Made by a program: the position numbers and the translations under genes. A model generated the notes under the pieces. The model was not told the origin of the DNA. It made no database searches and worked only from the letters and a program-made list of their open reading frames with translations. Below are positions 7,600-15,575 of a stretch of DNA of 64,000 nt, one piece after another. Every line of letters starts with the position of its first letter. The stretch's first letter is position 1. This DNA comes from Collinsella sp. (GTDB lineage: Bacteria > Actinomycetota > Coriobacteriia > Coriobacteriales > Coriobacteriaceae): assembly GCA_019414045.1 (NCBI GenBank), contig DXMW01000032.1, forward strand, positions 94,776 through 158,775. Reading direction: 5' to 3'.

Positions 7600-8028
7600 C
7601 TAGTCCTCGACCTCAACGAGCTCGATATCAAAGTTGAGATCCTTGCCGGCAAGCTCGTGGTTGGCATCGAGCGTCACGGCCTCGGACGTCACATCGATGA
7701 CGACAGCGGGGACAGGCATGCCGCTCGGCGTGGACAGGAAGAGCTTCATGCCCTTCTCGATCTGCTCGATGTTGGGAACCTGCTCGGCCGGGAAGGTCAG
7801 GACCATCTCGGGGTTGTGCTCGCCGTAGGCATCGGCAGCAGGAATGTGCACGGACTTCTTCTCGCCCACCTGCATATCGATAACGGCGGCGTCGAAGCCC
7901 TTGATCATCTGACCGGCACCGCAGGTGAACTCCAGCGGCTCACCGCGATCGTAGGAGCTATCGAACTGCGTGCCGTCATCGAGCGTGCCACGATAATGGG
8001 TCTTGACCTTCTTGCCCTGGTTGGACAT
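7600..8028 (-). CDS. SlyD-like FKBP-type peptidyl-prolyl isomerase
   Basis: 142 residues from ATG 8028 (GGAGG 7-8 nt upstream); an in-frame start 30 nt earlier is less likely. The FKBP core KVKTHYRGTLDDGTQFDSSY is followed by LEFTCGAGQMIKGFD and VGEKKSVHIPAADAYGEHNP. An inserted insert-in-flap domain (about 65-125) is characteristic of SlyD. SlyD is a cytoplasmic folding helper with prolyl isomerase and chaperone activity, and in Escherichia coli it also assists nickel insertion. The His-rich tail of enterobacterial SlyD is absent here; the C-terminus is acidic (VELVEVED-like). Confidence 0.9.
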   Translation of the reverse strand: MSNQGKKVKTHYRGTLDDGTQFDSSYDRGEPLEFTCGAGQMIKGFDAAVIDMQVGEKKSVHIPAADAYGEHNPEMVLTFPAEQVPNIEQIEKGMKLFLSTPSGMPVPAVVIDVTSEAVTLDANHELAGKDLNFDIELVEVED

Positions 8029-8086
8029 GGTAACCTCCGTGATAAGGGCGGCGCACAACGCGGGCCGCCGTGAACATATGGCGCTA

Positions 8087-8112
8087 ACTATACCCTAGTC
8101 ATACAATTCATT
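8087..8112 (-). promoter_or_regulatory. Possible promoter of the FKBP/UreE-like operon
   Basis: On the minus strand TATAGT (8087-8092) is a good -10. A weaker -35 (TGTCAA-like) lies about 18 nt upstream. It is about 60 nt before the FKBP start, in the space shared with the divergent dipeptidase gene. Confidence 0.35.
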
Positions 8113-8148
8113 GACAGTTTGCAAAGAAACGCTGCAACCGGAGGAACC

Positions 8149-9162
8149 ATGGCATATCCCGTATTTGACCTACACTGCGACACCGCCGACCGTATCGGCT
8201 GGGCCACACTCGATCTTGACCTGCGCTTTACCGCCGGCACCGACGGTTATTTCCCCGGCGACGAAACGCATCCGCAAGATTTCGACCTTATCGAGGGCAA
8301 CGCCTGCGCCATCTCGCTCGCAAAGATCGGCAACACGCCGTGGGCGCAGTGCTTCGCTACGTTTGTCCCCGACGAGATTCCCACCGCCCACGCCGCGCGC
8401 TTCCAGGCGCAGATCATGGCGCATATGAGCGGCCAGGCAATGCTCAACCACGACCGCATGGTCAACGTGCGCAGCGCCGCTGATATTCGCCCTGCGCTCA
8501 AAGACGGCAAGGTCGCCTGCATCCACACCATCGAAAACGCCACGTTCTTTGCCGAGGACCCCGCGCTGATCGAGGTGCTCAAGAGCTTGGGCGTGCTTAT
8601 GTCGTCACTCAGCTGGAACGCGCAGGGACCGCTCGCGAGCGGCCACGACACCCACGCCGGCCTCACCGCCGCCGGCATCGAGGCACTTACGCAGATGGAG
8701 CACGCCGGCATGATACTCGACGTCTCCCACCTCAACGACGAGTGCTTTGACGAGGTTGTCGCCCACGCCACGCGCCCCTTCGTCGCCAGCCACTCCAACT
8801 CCCGTGCGGTTTGCGGCGTCAAGCGCAACCTCACCGACGACCAGTTCCGCACCATTCGCGACATGGGCGGCATCGTCGGCCTCAACTACTGCAGCGAGTT
8901 CCTATCCAACGATGCGACCGACAAGACCACCGCAGACGTCACCTTCGACCATCTGGCAGCCCATATCGAACACTGGCTCGACCTGGGCGGCGAAGATGTC
9001 ATCGCACTCGGCGGCGACTGGGACGGCGCCAAGGTGCCCGCTTTCCTCTCCGATGCCAGCAAGATGCCCGAATTCCAGAACATGCTCTCCAAGCACTTTG
9101 GCAAGACCGTGATGCAGAAGCTCTGCAGCGATAACGCCCTTGCCTTCTTCGAGCGTTATTAA
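8149..9162 (+). CDS. M19-family membrane-type dipeptidase
   Basis: 337 residues from ATG 8149 (GGAGGA 4 nt upstream). The binuclear zinc site of M19 dipeptidases is visible: HCD near residues 9-11, IEN with the bridging Glu, DVSHL and SHSNSRAV supplying His, and GGDWDG for the Asp. Enzymes of this family cleave dipeptides, often with D-residues or dehydro-residues at the C-terminal side. No signal peptide is present, so it is cytoplasmic, probably acting on peptides brought in by the two peptide transporters in this window. That link is inference. Confidence 0.9.
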   Translation: MAYPVFDLHCDTADRIGWATLDLDLRFTAGTDGYFPGDETHPQDFDLIEGNACAISLAKIGNTPWAQCFATFVPDEIPTAHAARFQAQIMAHMSGQAMLNHDRMVNVRSAADIRPALKDGKVACIHTIENATFFAEDPALIEVLKSLGVLMSSLSWNAQGPLASGHDTHAGLTAAGIEALTQMEHAGMILDVSHLNDECFDEVVAHATRPFVASHSNSRAVCGVKRNLTDDQFRTIRDMGGIVGLNYCSEFLSNDATDKTTADVTFDHLAAHIEHWLDLGGEDVIALGGDWDGAKVPAFLSDASKMPEFQNMLSKHFGKTVMQKLCSDNALAFFERY

Positions 9163-9178
9163 TTTCACATCCCTTGAG

Positions 9179-9214
9179 CGGGCCGGCATACCGAACGGTC
9201 GAAATGCCGGCCCG
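9179..9214. terminator. Hairpin between dipeptidase and YgjP-like gene
   Basis: An 11-bp perfect stem (9179-9189 with 9204-9214) with a 14-nt loop, 17 nt after the dipeptidase stop. It lacks a T-run, so it is either an inefficient terminator or an mRNA-end stabiliser. Confidence 0.5.
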
Positions 9215-9236
9215 TCCCCAATCTGAAGGACCGCTT

Positions 9237-10013
9237 TTGACGCAGCAGTTTACGATTTTCCTACCCCGACCGGATGGGATGCCCATCCCCGTCGTCGTTA
9301 CCAAAAAGCGCGTCAAGAACTTCAACCTACGCGTCACATCGAGCGGTGAGGTCCACGCCAGCGCACCGCTCGGCGCCAGCCGCGAGCGTATCGAAGCGTT
9401 TGTGAAGCGCAACAGCGCCTGGATTATCAGCCGACTTGCCCAGCGCGAGCAACGTCAGACGACGGCACAGGAGCCGCTCAGCCCCTCGTCCATCATTGCG
9501 CTTTGGGGCAAGCCCATCACGGTACAGGACGCACTCGATCACAACTTTGTATCACCCGCACCGCGACCCCAGCAGGCCACCTTCGCAAGTTTTATGGGTA
9601 CCGACGAATCGGACGAAGGCCCACAGGCCAAGCGGCTCGCAATCCTCGACGGTCTAACGTCCGACGAGCTCCAAGCCCACATCGACCAGCTTTATACGTC
9701 CGAAGTCACATCGGCGCTGCGCGATATGGTGCACGCATACGAAATCGCAATGGGTGTCGCCGTTTCCCGCGTTTCCGTACGCAGCATGAAAACGCGTTGG
9801 GGCTCATGCACGCCCAAATCCGGCACCGTTCGCATCGCACGAGAACTTGCCGCCTACCCCGTCGAATGCCTCGACATGGTTATCGCCCACGAGCTCGTCC
9901 ACTTGCTCGAGCCAAGCCACAATCAGCGGTTTCACGCCTTGCTCGACACGTACTGTCCCAACAATAGAGTTTTGTCGCAGCGGCTCAAGCAACCACCCAT
10001 AGAGACGTATTAG
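9237..10013 (+). CDS. YgjP/WrpP-like metal-dependent hydrolase (M48-related)
   Basis: 258 residues from TTG 9237, chosen because GAAGGA lies 7 nt upstream and an upstream ATG (9204) falls inside the hairpin. The family hallmarks are KTRWGSCTPKSG and the zinc motif HELVHLLEPSHNQRFH, with two His plus catalytic Glu and a third His downstream. The N-terminal half contains the beta-rich region seen in YgjP proteins (VKNFNLRVTSSGEVHASAP). Members are zinc metallohydrolases whose substrate is not settled. The stop is 6 nt from that of the convergent folB. Confidence 0.85.
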   Translation: MTQQFTIFLPRPDGMPIPVVVTKKRVKNFNLRVTSSGEVHASAPLGASRERIEAFVKRNSAWIISRLAQREQRQTTAQEPLSPSSIIALWGKPITVQDALDHNFVSPAPRPQQATFASFMGTDESDEGPQAKRLAILDGLTSDELQAHIDQLYTSEVTSALRDMVHAYEIAMGVAVSRVSVRSMKTRWGSCTPKSGTVRIARELAAYPVECLDMVIAHELVHLLEPSHNQRFHALLDTYCPNNRVLSQRLKQPPIETY

Positions 10014-10019
10014 AACCGG

Positions 10020-10505
10020 TTAACGCACGCGCTCGATCTCAACACCGCAGCTTGCCAGGGGAAGACCGACGGGCGCCCAAGGCTTATCGAGCTTAACACG
10101 CACGCCAAGCAGCAGGGGGTAACGACGTAGCAGCATCTGGGCCACACCCTCGGCTGCAGCCTCGATAAGCTTAAAGGTATGCTCACGCAGATAGCCATCG
10201 ACATCGTGGCACACCGAGCCGTAGTCAATCGAGGCGTCCAGGTTATCGTGCTCCCCCGCTGCACGCAGGTCGGCATAGAGCACCAGGGACACGATGAACT
10301 TCTGGCCCAGCGCGTTCTCTTCGGGATACACGCCGTGGTTGGCAAAGACCTCGAGACCGTCGATAGTAATGCGATCGGCATGGCGCAGATCGTCATAGCT
10401 CACGTGGGGCACCGCCGTTGCAGTGGATATTTCGCCCCTTCCACGGCGGGCGAGTTCGGCGCCTTCAGTCTTAGTTGCATTCTCGGGCAGTTTCTTGTTA
10501 CTCAT
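10020..10505 (-). CDS. folB: Dihydroneopterin aldolase
   Basis: Converts 7,8-dihydroneopterin to 6-hydroxymethyl-dihydropterin in folate synthesis. 161 residues, of which about 45-161 are the FolB fold: ITIDGLEVFANHGVYPEENALGQKF with the catalytic Glu region, NLDASIDYG, LIEAAAEGVA, and a KPWAP segment near the C-terminus carrying the catalytic Lys. The first 40 residues are extra and look disordered (Lys, Glu, Thr, Arg). ATG 10505 has AAGGAGA upstream. It is last in the folE-HD-folB operon. No folK or folP is in the window. Confidence 0.9.
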   Translation of the reverse strand: MSNKKLPENATKTEGAELARRGRGEISTATAVPHVSYDDLRHADRITIDGLEVFANHGVYPEENALGQKFIVSLVLYADLRAAGEHDNLDASIDYGSVCHDVDGYLREHTFKLIEAAAEGVAQMLLRRYPLLLGVRVKLDKPWAPVGLPLASCGVEIERVR

Positions 10506-10548
10506 CGCGATCGTCTCCTTCGTTTAGAACCCCGACCGCGCAAACTAA

Positions 10549-11130
10549 CTACACGCGAATCGACAGGTTCTTTTTATCATCGCTCCAGTTGCAAGCATTG
10601 CGCGCGGGGCATGCAAAGCAGGCGCGCGACGCTTTGTCGGCTGCATAAAGCAGACGCTCGAGCGGCTGGCTGTTCACGCGCAGCTTTCGATGGCCCAGAA
10701 TGGCCGTCTTAATAGCTGCGGCATCGGCCGGCTCAAACGCCACGTCATCGGGCATGCCGCCGAGAATCGCATCAGCGACGCGCTCGCTTGCAACATCATG
10801 GGATATACCCGATTCATACTGTTCATCTTTGCCGATATCGTGAAGAAGTGCCGTGGCGTAGATGACCTCGCGGTCAAATTTGAGCTCTTCCTCGAGATTC
10901 TTGATCCACATAATACGGGCGACATCCAGCAGATGGTCGATACCGTGGCGGCAAAAGATGCGCCCCGATTCCAACTGCGCAATGTTTCCCAGATGCCGCC
11001 GGAACAGTCCGTTGGCACAGATGTAATCAATGCAAGGCATGGCACCAAAGGGAGTCAGGCCCGAAGCCATAAAGCCGCGACGCGACGTTCCTTCATCGGT
11101 CTTCGATGCAAAGTCGTTGACGACTCTCAT
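10549..11130 (-). CDS. HD-domain phosphohydrolase with C-terminal Cys cluster
   Basis: 193 residues. The metal-binding HD signature is LLHDIGKDEQ (about 96), with a preceding His in FCRHGIDH and later residues in the ISHDVASE helix. The C-terminus has three Cys in CFACPARNAC followed by a Trp and basic residues, which could bind zinc or an Fe-S cluster. ATG 11130 is 2 nt after the folE stop; internal Met codons at 11070 and 11040 are possible starts since the upstream ribosome site is weak. Position between folE and folB suggests a pterin-related phosphohydrolase, for example removing phosphate from dihydroneopterin phosphate. That role is not proven by sequence. Confidence 0.75.
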   Translation of the reverse strand: MRVVNDFASKTDEGTSRRGFMASGLTPFGAMPCIDYICANGLFRRHLGNIAQLESGRIFCRHGIDHLLDVARIMWIKNLEEELKFDREVIYATALLHDIGKDEQYESGISHDVASERVADAILGGMPDDVAFEPADAAAIKTAILGHRKLRVNSQPLERLLYAADKASRACFACPARNACNWSDDKKNLSIRV

Positions 11131-11132
11131 GG

Positions 11133-11690
11133 TTAGCGGCCCAGCATCCTAAAGAATCGCTCCTCGAGCGACGGATCGGTCTCAAAGACACCGCGACGAG
11201 CAAGCGTTACGGTCTTGGTACCGGGCTTTTGCACGCCGCGCATGGTCATGCACATATGCTCGGCTTCCATCAGCACGATTGCCCCTTGGGGGGCAAGATA
11301 TTCCATGAGGGCATCGGCAACCTGTGTACACAGCTGCTCCTGCAGCTGCAGACGACGGGCATAGACCTCAACCGTGCGAGCAAGCTTAGACAGACCCGCC
11401 ACGCGGCCGTTAGGGATATAGCCGATCGCAGCCTTGCCATAAAACGGCAGCAGATGGTGCTCGCACAGCGAGTAAAACGTGATGTCGCGCTCGATAACTA
11501 AATCGTTCGAAGCGACGGCAAAAGTTTTGGACAGGTGCTCCTCAGCGCTCTGGTCCATGCCGCCGGCAATCTCGCCATACATGCGGGCGACGCGTGCCGG
11601 CGTCTCCAGCAGGCCCTCACGAGTTGGGTCCTCGCCTATGCCCTCAAGCAACAGCTTTATGGCGGTCTCAACTTTTTCCTGATCGACCAT
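11133..11690 (-). CDS. folE: GTP cyclohydrolase I
   Basis: First enzyme of folate synthesis, converting GTP to 7,8-dihydroneopterin triphosphate. 185 residues, the usual size of the bacterial enzyme. Zinc ligands are Cys76 and His79 in SLCEHHLLPF and Cys147 in EHMCMTMRGV. The substrate-binding segment GYIPNGRVAGLSKLAR is intact. ATG 11690 has GAGG 6-7 nt upstream. The gene leads a three-gene operon with an HD protein and folB. Confidence 0.96.
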   Translation of the reverse strand: MVDQEKVETAIKLLLEGIGEDPTREGLLETPARVARMYGEIAGGMDQSAEEHLSKTFAVASNDLVIERDITFYSLCEHHLLPFYGKAAIGYIPNGRVAGLSKLARTVEVYARRLQLQEQLCTQVADALMEYLAPQGAIVLMEAEHMCMTMRGVQKPGTKTVTLARRGVFETDPSLEERFFRMLGR

Positions 11691-11756
11691 CTAGGCCTCA
11701 CTCTTCCGATTTTGCGTTCGCGCTATGGTACCACGCCCTCCGGCATCGGCCACAAG

Positions 11757-12338
11757 CTACATAGTATGGGTCGAATAGACCGGATCGTCTCGCCAAAGCT
11801 CCACAGCGTCGCAAAGCGAAACGCCCTCGCGCGCGGCACGAGTGCGCGTGGCGTTCATGTCGATCACCCGCTGATTACTCGAACCCCTAAAACGCAAGGA
11901 GATATCGTACAGGTCTTGAACGAACGGGCCGTCCACCAACATATCGAGGCAGGCAAGGATACGGTCCGTCACCTCGGTATGATGACGGCCGCCCGGCATA
12001 AGTTCCTCGAGCACGTCGCCGGTAAAGCACCAAATGGTCTTCCCCGACTCCACAGGATAGGCCGCACGCACGCGTTCGATAAAGTCAACGAGACCCGCCT
12101 GATTCTCGGGTTCCATGGGCTCGCCACCCAGAATCGTCAGGCCATCAATAAAGGGATGGTCAAGACTGTCGATAATCTTGTCCTCGACGGCACGGTCGAA
12201 CGGTTCACCCGCGGCAAAGTCCCACGCGACGGAGTTAAAGCAATTCTTGCACCCACGACGGCACCCACTCACAAACAGGGAAGTACGAACACCTTCCCCA
12301 TCAGCAATGTCGAAATACTTAATGTTCGCGTAGTTCAT
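11757..12338 (-). CDS. nrdG: Anaerobic ribonucleotide reductase activating protein
   Basis: Radical-SAM activase that installs the glycyl radical on NrdD. 193 residues from ATG 12338, with GGGAGAG 6-7 nt upstream; the open frame continues to 12545 without a good ribosome site. The [4Fe-4S] cluster motif CRRGCKNC holds Cys26, Cys30 and Cys33. The SAM-binding glycine motif GGEP follows near residue 75. It is downstream of nrdD on the same strand, but 427 nt of strongly palindromic DNA separates them (12354-12437 and 12584-12786), unusual for this gene pair. Confidence 0.95.
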   Translation of the reverse strand: MNYANIKYFDIADGEGVRTSLFVSGCRRGCKNCFNSVAWDFAAGEPFDRAVEDKIIDSLDHPFIDGLTILGGEPMEPENQAGLVDFIERVRAAYPVESGKTIWCFTGDVLEELMPGGRHHTEVTDRILACLDMLVDGPFVQDLYDISLRFRGSSNQRVIDMNATRTRAAREGVSLCDAVELWRDDPVYSTHTM

Positions 12339-12353
12339 AGGTAACTCTCCCGG

Positions 12354-12437
12354 GAGGCCGGGACATATCATCCCGTCCTCAAACATTCTCGGCCTGCGGC
12401 CTGCGAAACTGCGGGCGGGACGATATGTCCCGGCCTC
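12354..12437. repeat. Long palindrome A (family 1), upstream of nrdG
   Basis: Outer arms 12354-12374 and 12417-12437 (21 bp, one wobble). On the minus strand the left inner segment GCCCGCAG (12416-12409) directly follows the stem, and the right inner segment ATGTTTGAGGAC (12386-12375) directly precedes the other arm. Between them sits GGCC-GCA-GGCC. The same two inner segments recur at 22051-22173 and 22357-22488. An 8-nt direct repeat GGTAACTC flanks it (12340-12347 and 12446-12453). No T-run is present. Confidence 0.8.
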
Positions 12438-12583
12438 ATGCAAAGGGTAACTCAATGAACGAAGCGAACATCGAGTATAGGGTTCGAGGTCCAATAAAAA
12501 CTTTGTTGCAGCCCAACCGTCATCGCAAGCAAAACGTTGTTGCAAGTCAACTCATTTCCGCTAAGAACTTCGAGAAGTGAGCA

Positions 12584-12786
12584 GACCGCATGCTGCATCT
12601 CAACTACGTCAACTTGGCTGAACCGAGAGGGCCGCTTGGGCTTTTGCTCGATATGAGTTCCGCACGCAAAGAAGGCCACTTAATGTGGCCTTCGTCTTGC
12701 GCAGGACTGTCCGAAATAGCGAGCAAATGCCCAAGCGGCCCTCTCGGTTCAGCCCCGGAGCGGTATTAGAGATGCAGCACGCGGTC
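12584..12786. repeat. Long palindrome B between nrdD and nrdG
   Basis: Two arm blocks pair. 12616-12650 matches 12720-12754 (35 bp, one mismatch) and 12584-12601 matches 12769-12786 (18 bp, one mismatch). The outer right block is the last codons of nrdD, so the left arm carries an inverted copy of the nrdD 3' end without its stop. The centre is a hairpin GAAGGCCAC/GTGGCCTTC flanked by TTCCGCA (12658-12664) and GCAGGAC (12701-12707), reminiscent of the family 1 inner segments. Confidence 0.8.
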
Positions 12787-14988
12787 GCGGATCTCCTCGG
12801 TTCGACCCTGGTTCCAGAATTGAGTACCGATGTAGCCGCACGTACGACGGGCGACATTCATCTTCTCCTGATCGCGGTTGCCGCAGTTGGGGCACTCCCA
12901 CACCAGCTTGCCGTCATCCTCGACAATCTTGATCTCGCCGTCATAGCCGCACACCTGGCAGTAATCGCTCTTGGTGTTGAGCTCGGCATACATGATGTTG
13001 TCGTAGATGTACTGCATCACGCGAATGACAGCCTTAAGGTTGTCCTGCATGTTGGGAACCTCGACGTAGGAGATGGCACCGCCCGGCGAAAGCTGCTGGA
13101 ACATGCCCTCAAACTTGAGCTTATCGAAAGCATCAATCTCCTCGGACACATGGACGTGGTAGCTGTTGGTAATGTAGCCCTTGTCCGTCACACCCGGAAT
13201 AATGCCAAAACGGCGCTGCAGGCACTTGGCGAACTTGTAGGTCGTCGACTCAAGCGGGGTGCCGTACAGTGAGAAGTCGATATCGCTTTCGGCCTTCCAC
13301 TCGGCGCATTTGTCGTTCATGTGCTGCATGACGGCCATGGCAAACGGCGTGCCTTCCTTCTCGGTGTGGCTGTGGCCCGTCATGTACTTGACGCACTCAT
13401 ACAGACCGGCATACCCCAGGCTGATGGTGGAATAGCCGCCCACGAGCAGTTTGTCGATCGTCTCGCCCTTCTTAAGGCGCGCCAGGGCGCCGTACTGCCA
13501 CAGAATCGGTGCGGCATCCGAAAGCGTGCCCATCAGGCGCTCATGACGGCACAGCAGGGCACGATGGCACAGCTCAAGGCGCTCGTCGAAGATCTTCCAG
13601 AACTTGTCCATGTCCTGATGCGAGCTCAGTGCGACATCGGGCAGGTTGATGGTCACAACACCCTGGTTAAAGCGGCCATAGTACTTAGGTTTGGTCGGGT
13701 CATAGTTCAGCGCGTTGGCAACATTGTTAAAGCCGTTGCCCGAACGGTCGGGCGTCAGGAAGCTGCGGCAACCCATGCAGGTGTAGCAATCGCCATTGCC
13801 GGCGGTCTCACCCTTAGACAGCTTGAGCTCACGCATCTTCTTCTCAGAGATGTAGTCGGGCACCATGCGCTTGGCGGTGCACTTGGCAGCCAGCTGGGTC
13901 AGGTAGAAGTACGGGGAATTCTCGTGAACGTTATCGTCCTCGAGCACGTAGATAAGCTTGGGGAATGCCGGGGTAATCCACACGCCAGCCTCGTTCTTAA
14001 CGCCCTCGTAGCGCTGGCGAAGCGTCTCCTCCACGATCATGGCAAGGTCGTGCTTCTCCTGAGGCGTACGGGCCTCGTTGAGATACATAAAGACCGTCAC
14101 GAACGGCGCCTGGCCATTCGTGGTCATAAGGGTCACGACCTGATACTGAATCGTCTGGACGCCGCGACGGATCTCGTCACGCAGACGGTCCTCAACGACC
14201 TCACGGACCTTCTCGGCAGACGCAGAGACGCCAAGCTCCTCGAGCTCGCGGGCAACCTCGCCGCGAATCTTCTGACGGCTCACCTCGACAAACGGAGCCA
14301 GGTGGGTCAGCGAAATCGACTGGCCGCCATACTGGGAAGAGGCGACCTGGGCGATAATCTGCGTCGCGATATTGCAAGCAGTCGAGAAGCTGTGCGGTTT
14401 CTCGATCAGCGTGCCCGAGATAACGGTGCCGTTCTGGAGCATATCCTCCAGGTTCACCAGGTCACAGTTATGCATGTGCTGGGCAAAGTAGTCCGAATCG
14501 TGGAAGTGAATCAGGCCCTCGTTGTGGGCATCCACGATCTCCTGGGGCAGCAGCACGCGCTGCGTCAGGTCCTTGGAAATCTCGCCGGCCATGTAGTCGC
14601 GCTGGACGGAGTTGACGGTCGGGTTCTTGTTGGAGTTCTCCTGCTTGACCTCTTCGTTATTGCACTCAATCAGCGACAGGATCTTGTCATCGGTCGTGTT
14701 CTTTTGGCGCTTCAGGCTCTGAACATAGCGGTAGATGATGTAGTGGCGAGCGACCTCGTAGCAGTCGAGACGCATAATCTCGTCCTCGACCAGATCCTGG
14801 ATCTCCTCGACCGATACGGTGTGGCCGGCCTTCTCACATGCCTCGGCGACGTTTTGTGCCGCATAGATCACCTGGCGGTCGGTAAGGCGAGAGCCTTCCT
14901 CGACCTCCAAGTTTGCGGCGCGGATCGCATTGACGATCTTATCGATGTCAAAGGTAACCTCGGTGCCGCTGCGCTTGATGATCTTCAT
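12766..14988 (-). CDS. nrdD: Anaerobic (class III) ribonucleoside-triphosphate reductase
   Basis: Makes deoxyribonucleotides without oxygen using a glycyl radical. 740 residues from ATG 14988 (AGAGG about 7 nt upstream). An N-terminal ATP-cone (about 1-95, MKIIKRSGTEVTFDIDKI) senses dATP/ATP. The core contains active-site Cys residues in the GDCYTCMGCRSF region. A zinc site CQVCG...CPNCG lies near the C-terminus, and the glycyl radical loop is RRTCGYIGTQFWNQGR. It forms a unit with nrdG. A promoter with two NrdR boxes lies at 15213-15260, giving a 5' leader of about 220 nt. No aerobic RNR is seen, fitting an anaerobe. The final codons are part of palindrome B. Confidence 0.97.
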   Translation of the reverse strand: MKIIKRSGTEVTFDIDKIVNAIRAANLEVEEGSRLTDRQVIYAAQNVAEACEKAGHTVSVEEIQDLVEDEIMRLDCYEVARHYIIYRYVQSLKRQKNTTDDKILSLIECNNEEVKQENSNKNPTVNSVQRDYMAGEISKDLTQRVLLPQEIVDAHNEGLIHFHDSDYFAQHMHNCDLVNLEDMLQNGTVISGTLIEKPHSFSTACNIATQIIAQVASSQYGGQSISLTHLAPFVEVSRQKIRGEVARELEELGVSASAEKVREVVEDRLRDEIRRGVQTIQYQVVTLMTTNGQAPFVTVFMYLNEARTPQEKHDLAMIVEETLRQRYEGVKNEAGVWITPAFPKLIYVLEDDNVHENSPYFYLTQLAAKCTAKRMVPDYISEKKMRELKLSKGETAGNGDCYTCMGCRSFLTPDRSGNGFNNVANALNYDPTKPKYYGRFNQGVVTINLPDVALSSHQDMDKFWKIFDERLELCHRALLCRHERLMGTLSDAAPILWQYGALARLKKGETIDKLLVGGYSTISLGYAGLYECVKYMTGHSHTEKEGTPFAMAVMQHMNDKCAEWKAESDIDFSLYGTPLESTTYKFAKCLQRRFGIIPGVTDKGYITNSYHVHVSEEIDAFDKLKFEGMFQQLSPGGAISYVEVPNMQDNLKAVIRVMQYIYDNIMYAELNTKSDYCQVCGYDGEIKIVEDDGKLVWECPNCGNRDQEKMNVARRTCGYIGTQFWNQGRTEEIRDRVLHL

Positions 14989-15212
14989 CCTCTTGCCTCT
15001 TTCGCATCGTAGCCTCATTGCGCTTCAGGGCCAAACGATGCCCGGCAGGGCTTGCCCCCGTCTTGCGGCGCCGTCGCGCAATCTGTGTTCTCGATAACCA
15101 TAGGCCCTCATGCGGACAATCCTCGCAGCCATTCAAGGGGCCCAAAGATCTATCCAAATGGGGCGAATAAGGTTCTCGTTCTCTGTCCGCCATCTATCAT
15201 ACGACAAAGAGG

Positions 15213-15260
15213 CATCTATATCCTGTATTCTTTTTTTAGGTCAAACACAACATATAGTGT
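15213..15260 (-). promoter_or_regulatory. nrdD promoter with tandem NrdR boxes
   Basis: The 16-mer at 15245-15260 (ACACAACATATAGTGT) closely fits the NrdR-box palindrome. A weaker match lies at 15213-15228 with centre-to-centre spacing of 32 bp, three helical turns, as in known NrdR operators. On the minus strand a -35 TTGACC (15239-15244) and -10 TATAGA (15215-15220) with 18-nt spacing overlap both boxes, so NrdR binding would block polymerase. Confidence 0.72.
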
Positions 15261-15575
15261 TTCAGCAGGTCAAAGCAATTGGTCAATTTGCAGACGCATT
15301 ATAAATGAAAGCCTCTTGGCAGACTGCTAAAACGTTATCAACCCAACTACCTGCACAGCAGTTTTGAAACCCCCTCAACCGTGCCGCCGCCAAATAGCAC
15401 CAAAACCAAGCCGCTCACGCCAAAAGAATCCAAAAGATTATGCTTGACCAACATGTTGCGGTCATGATGGGCCAGGACACATGCAATCTGCCGGCACCCC
15501 TACGGGATGCGAAGACCATCGCGTAGGGACCTTGGATCAATATTTGATGACTTATTTGGCGGCGCGCTTGGTGGC
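15261..15575. other. Intergenic region between nrdD promoter and tRNA-Val
   Basis: About 315 nt with no recognised gene. A 34-codon minus-strand frame (about 15455 down to 15351) is hydrophobic and Gly/Val-rich but lacks a ribosome site, so it may be a remnant. No tRNA or clear RNA fold was identified. Confidence 0.4.

Noticed and set aside
12340..12790. CRISPR-like or insertion-sequence interpretation of the repeats near nrdD-nrdG
   Set aside because: There is no regular spacer-repeat pattern and no transposase; the repeats are inverted pairs forming single foldbacks.
13321..15012. A 563-codon + strand frame opposite nrdD
   Set aside because: Antisense to the fully conserved nrdD; no ribosome site or recognisable motif.
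14948..15193. An 81-codon upstream frame overlapping the nrdD start
   Set aside because: No ribosome site, and it overlaps nrdD out of frame; composition is like untranslated leader.
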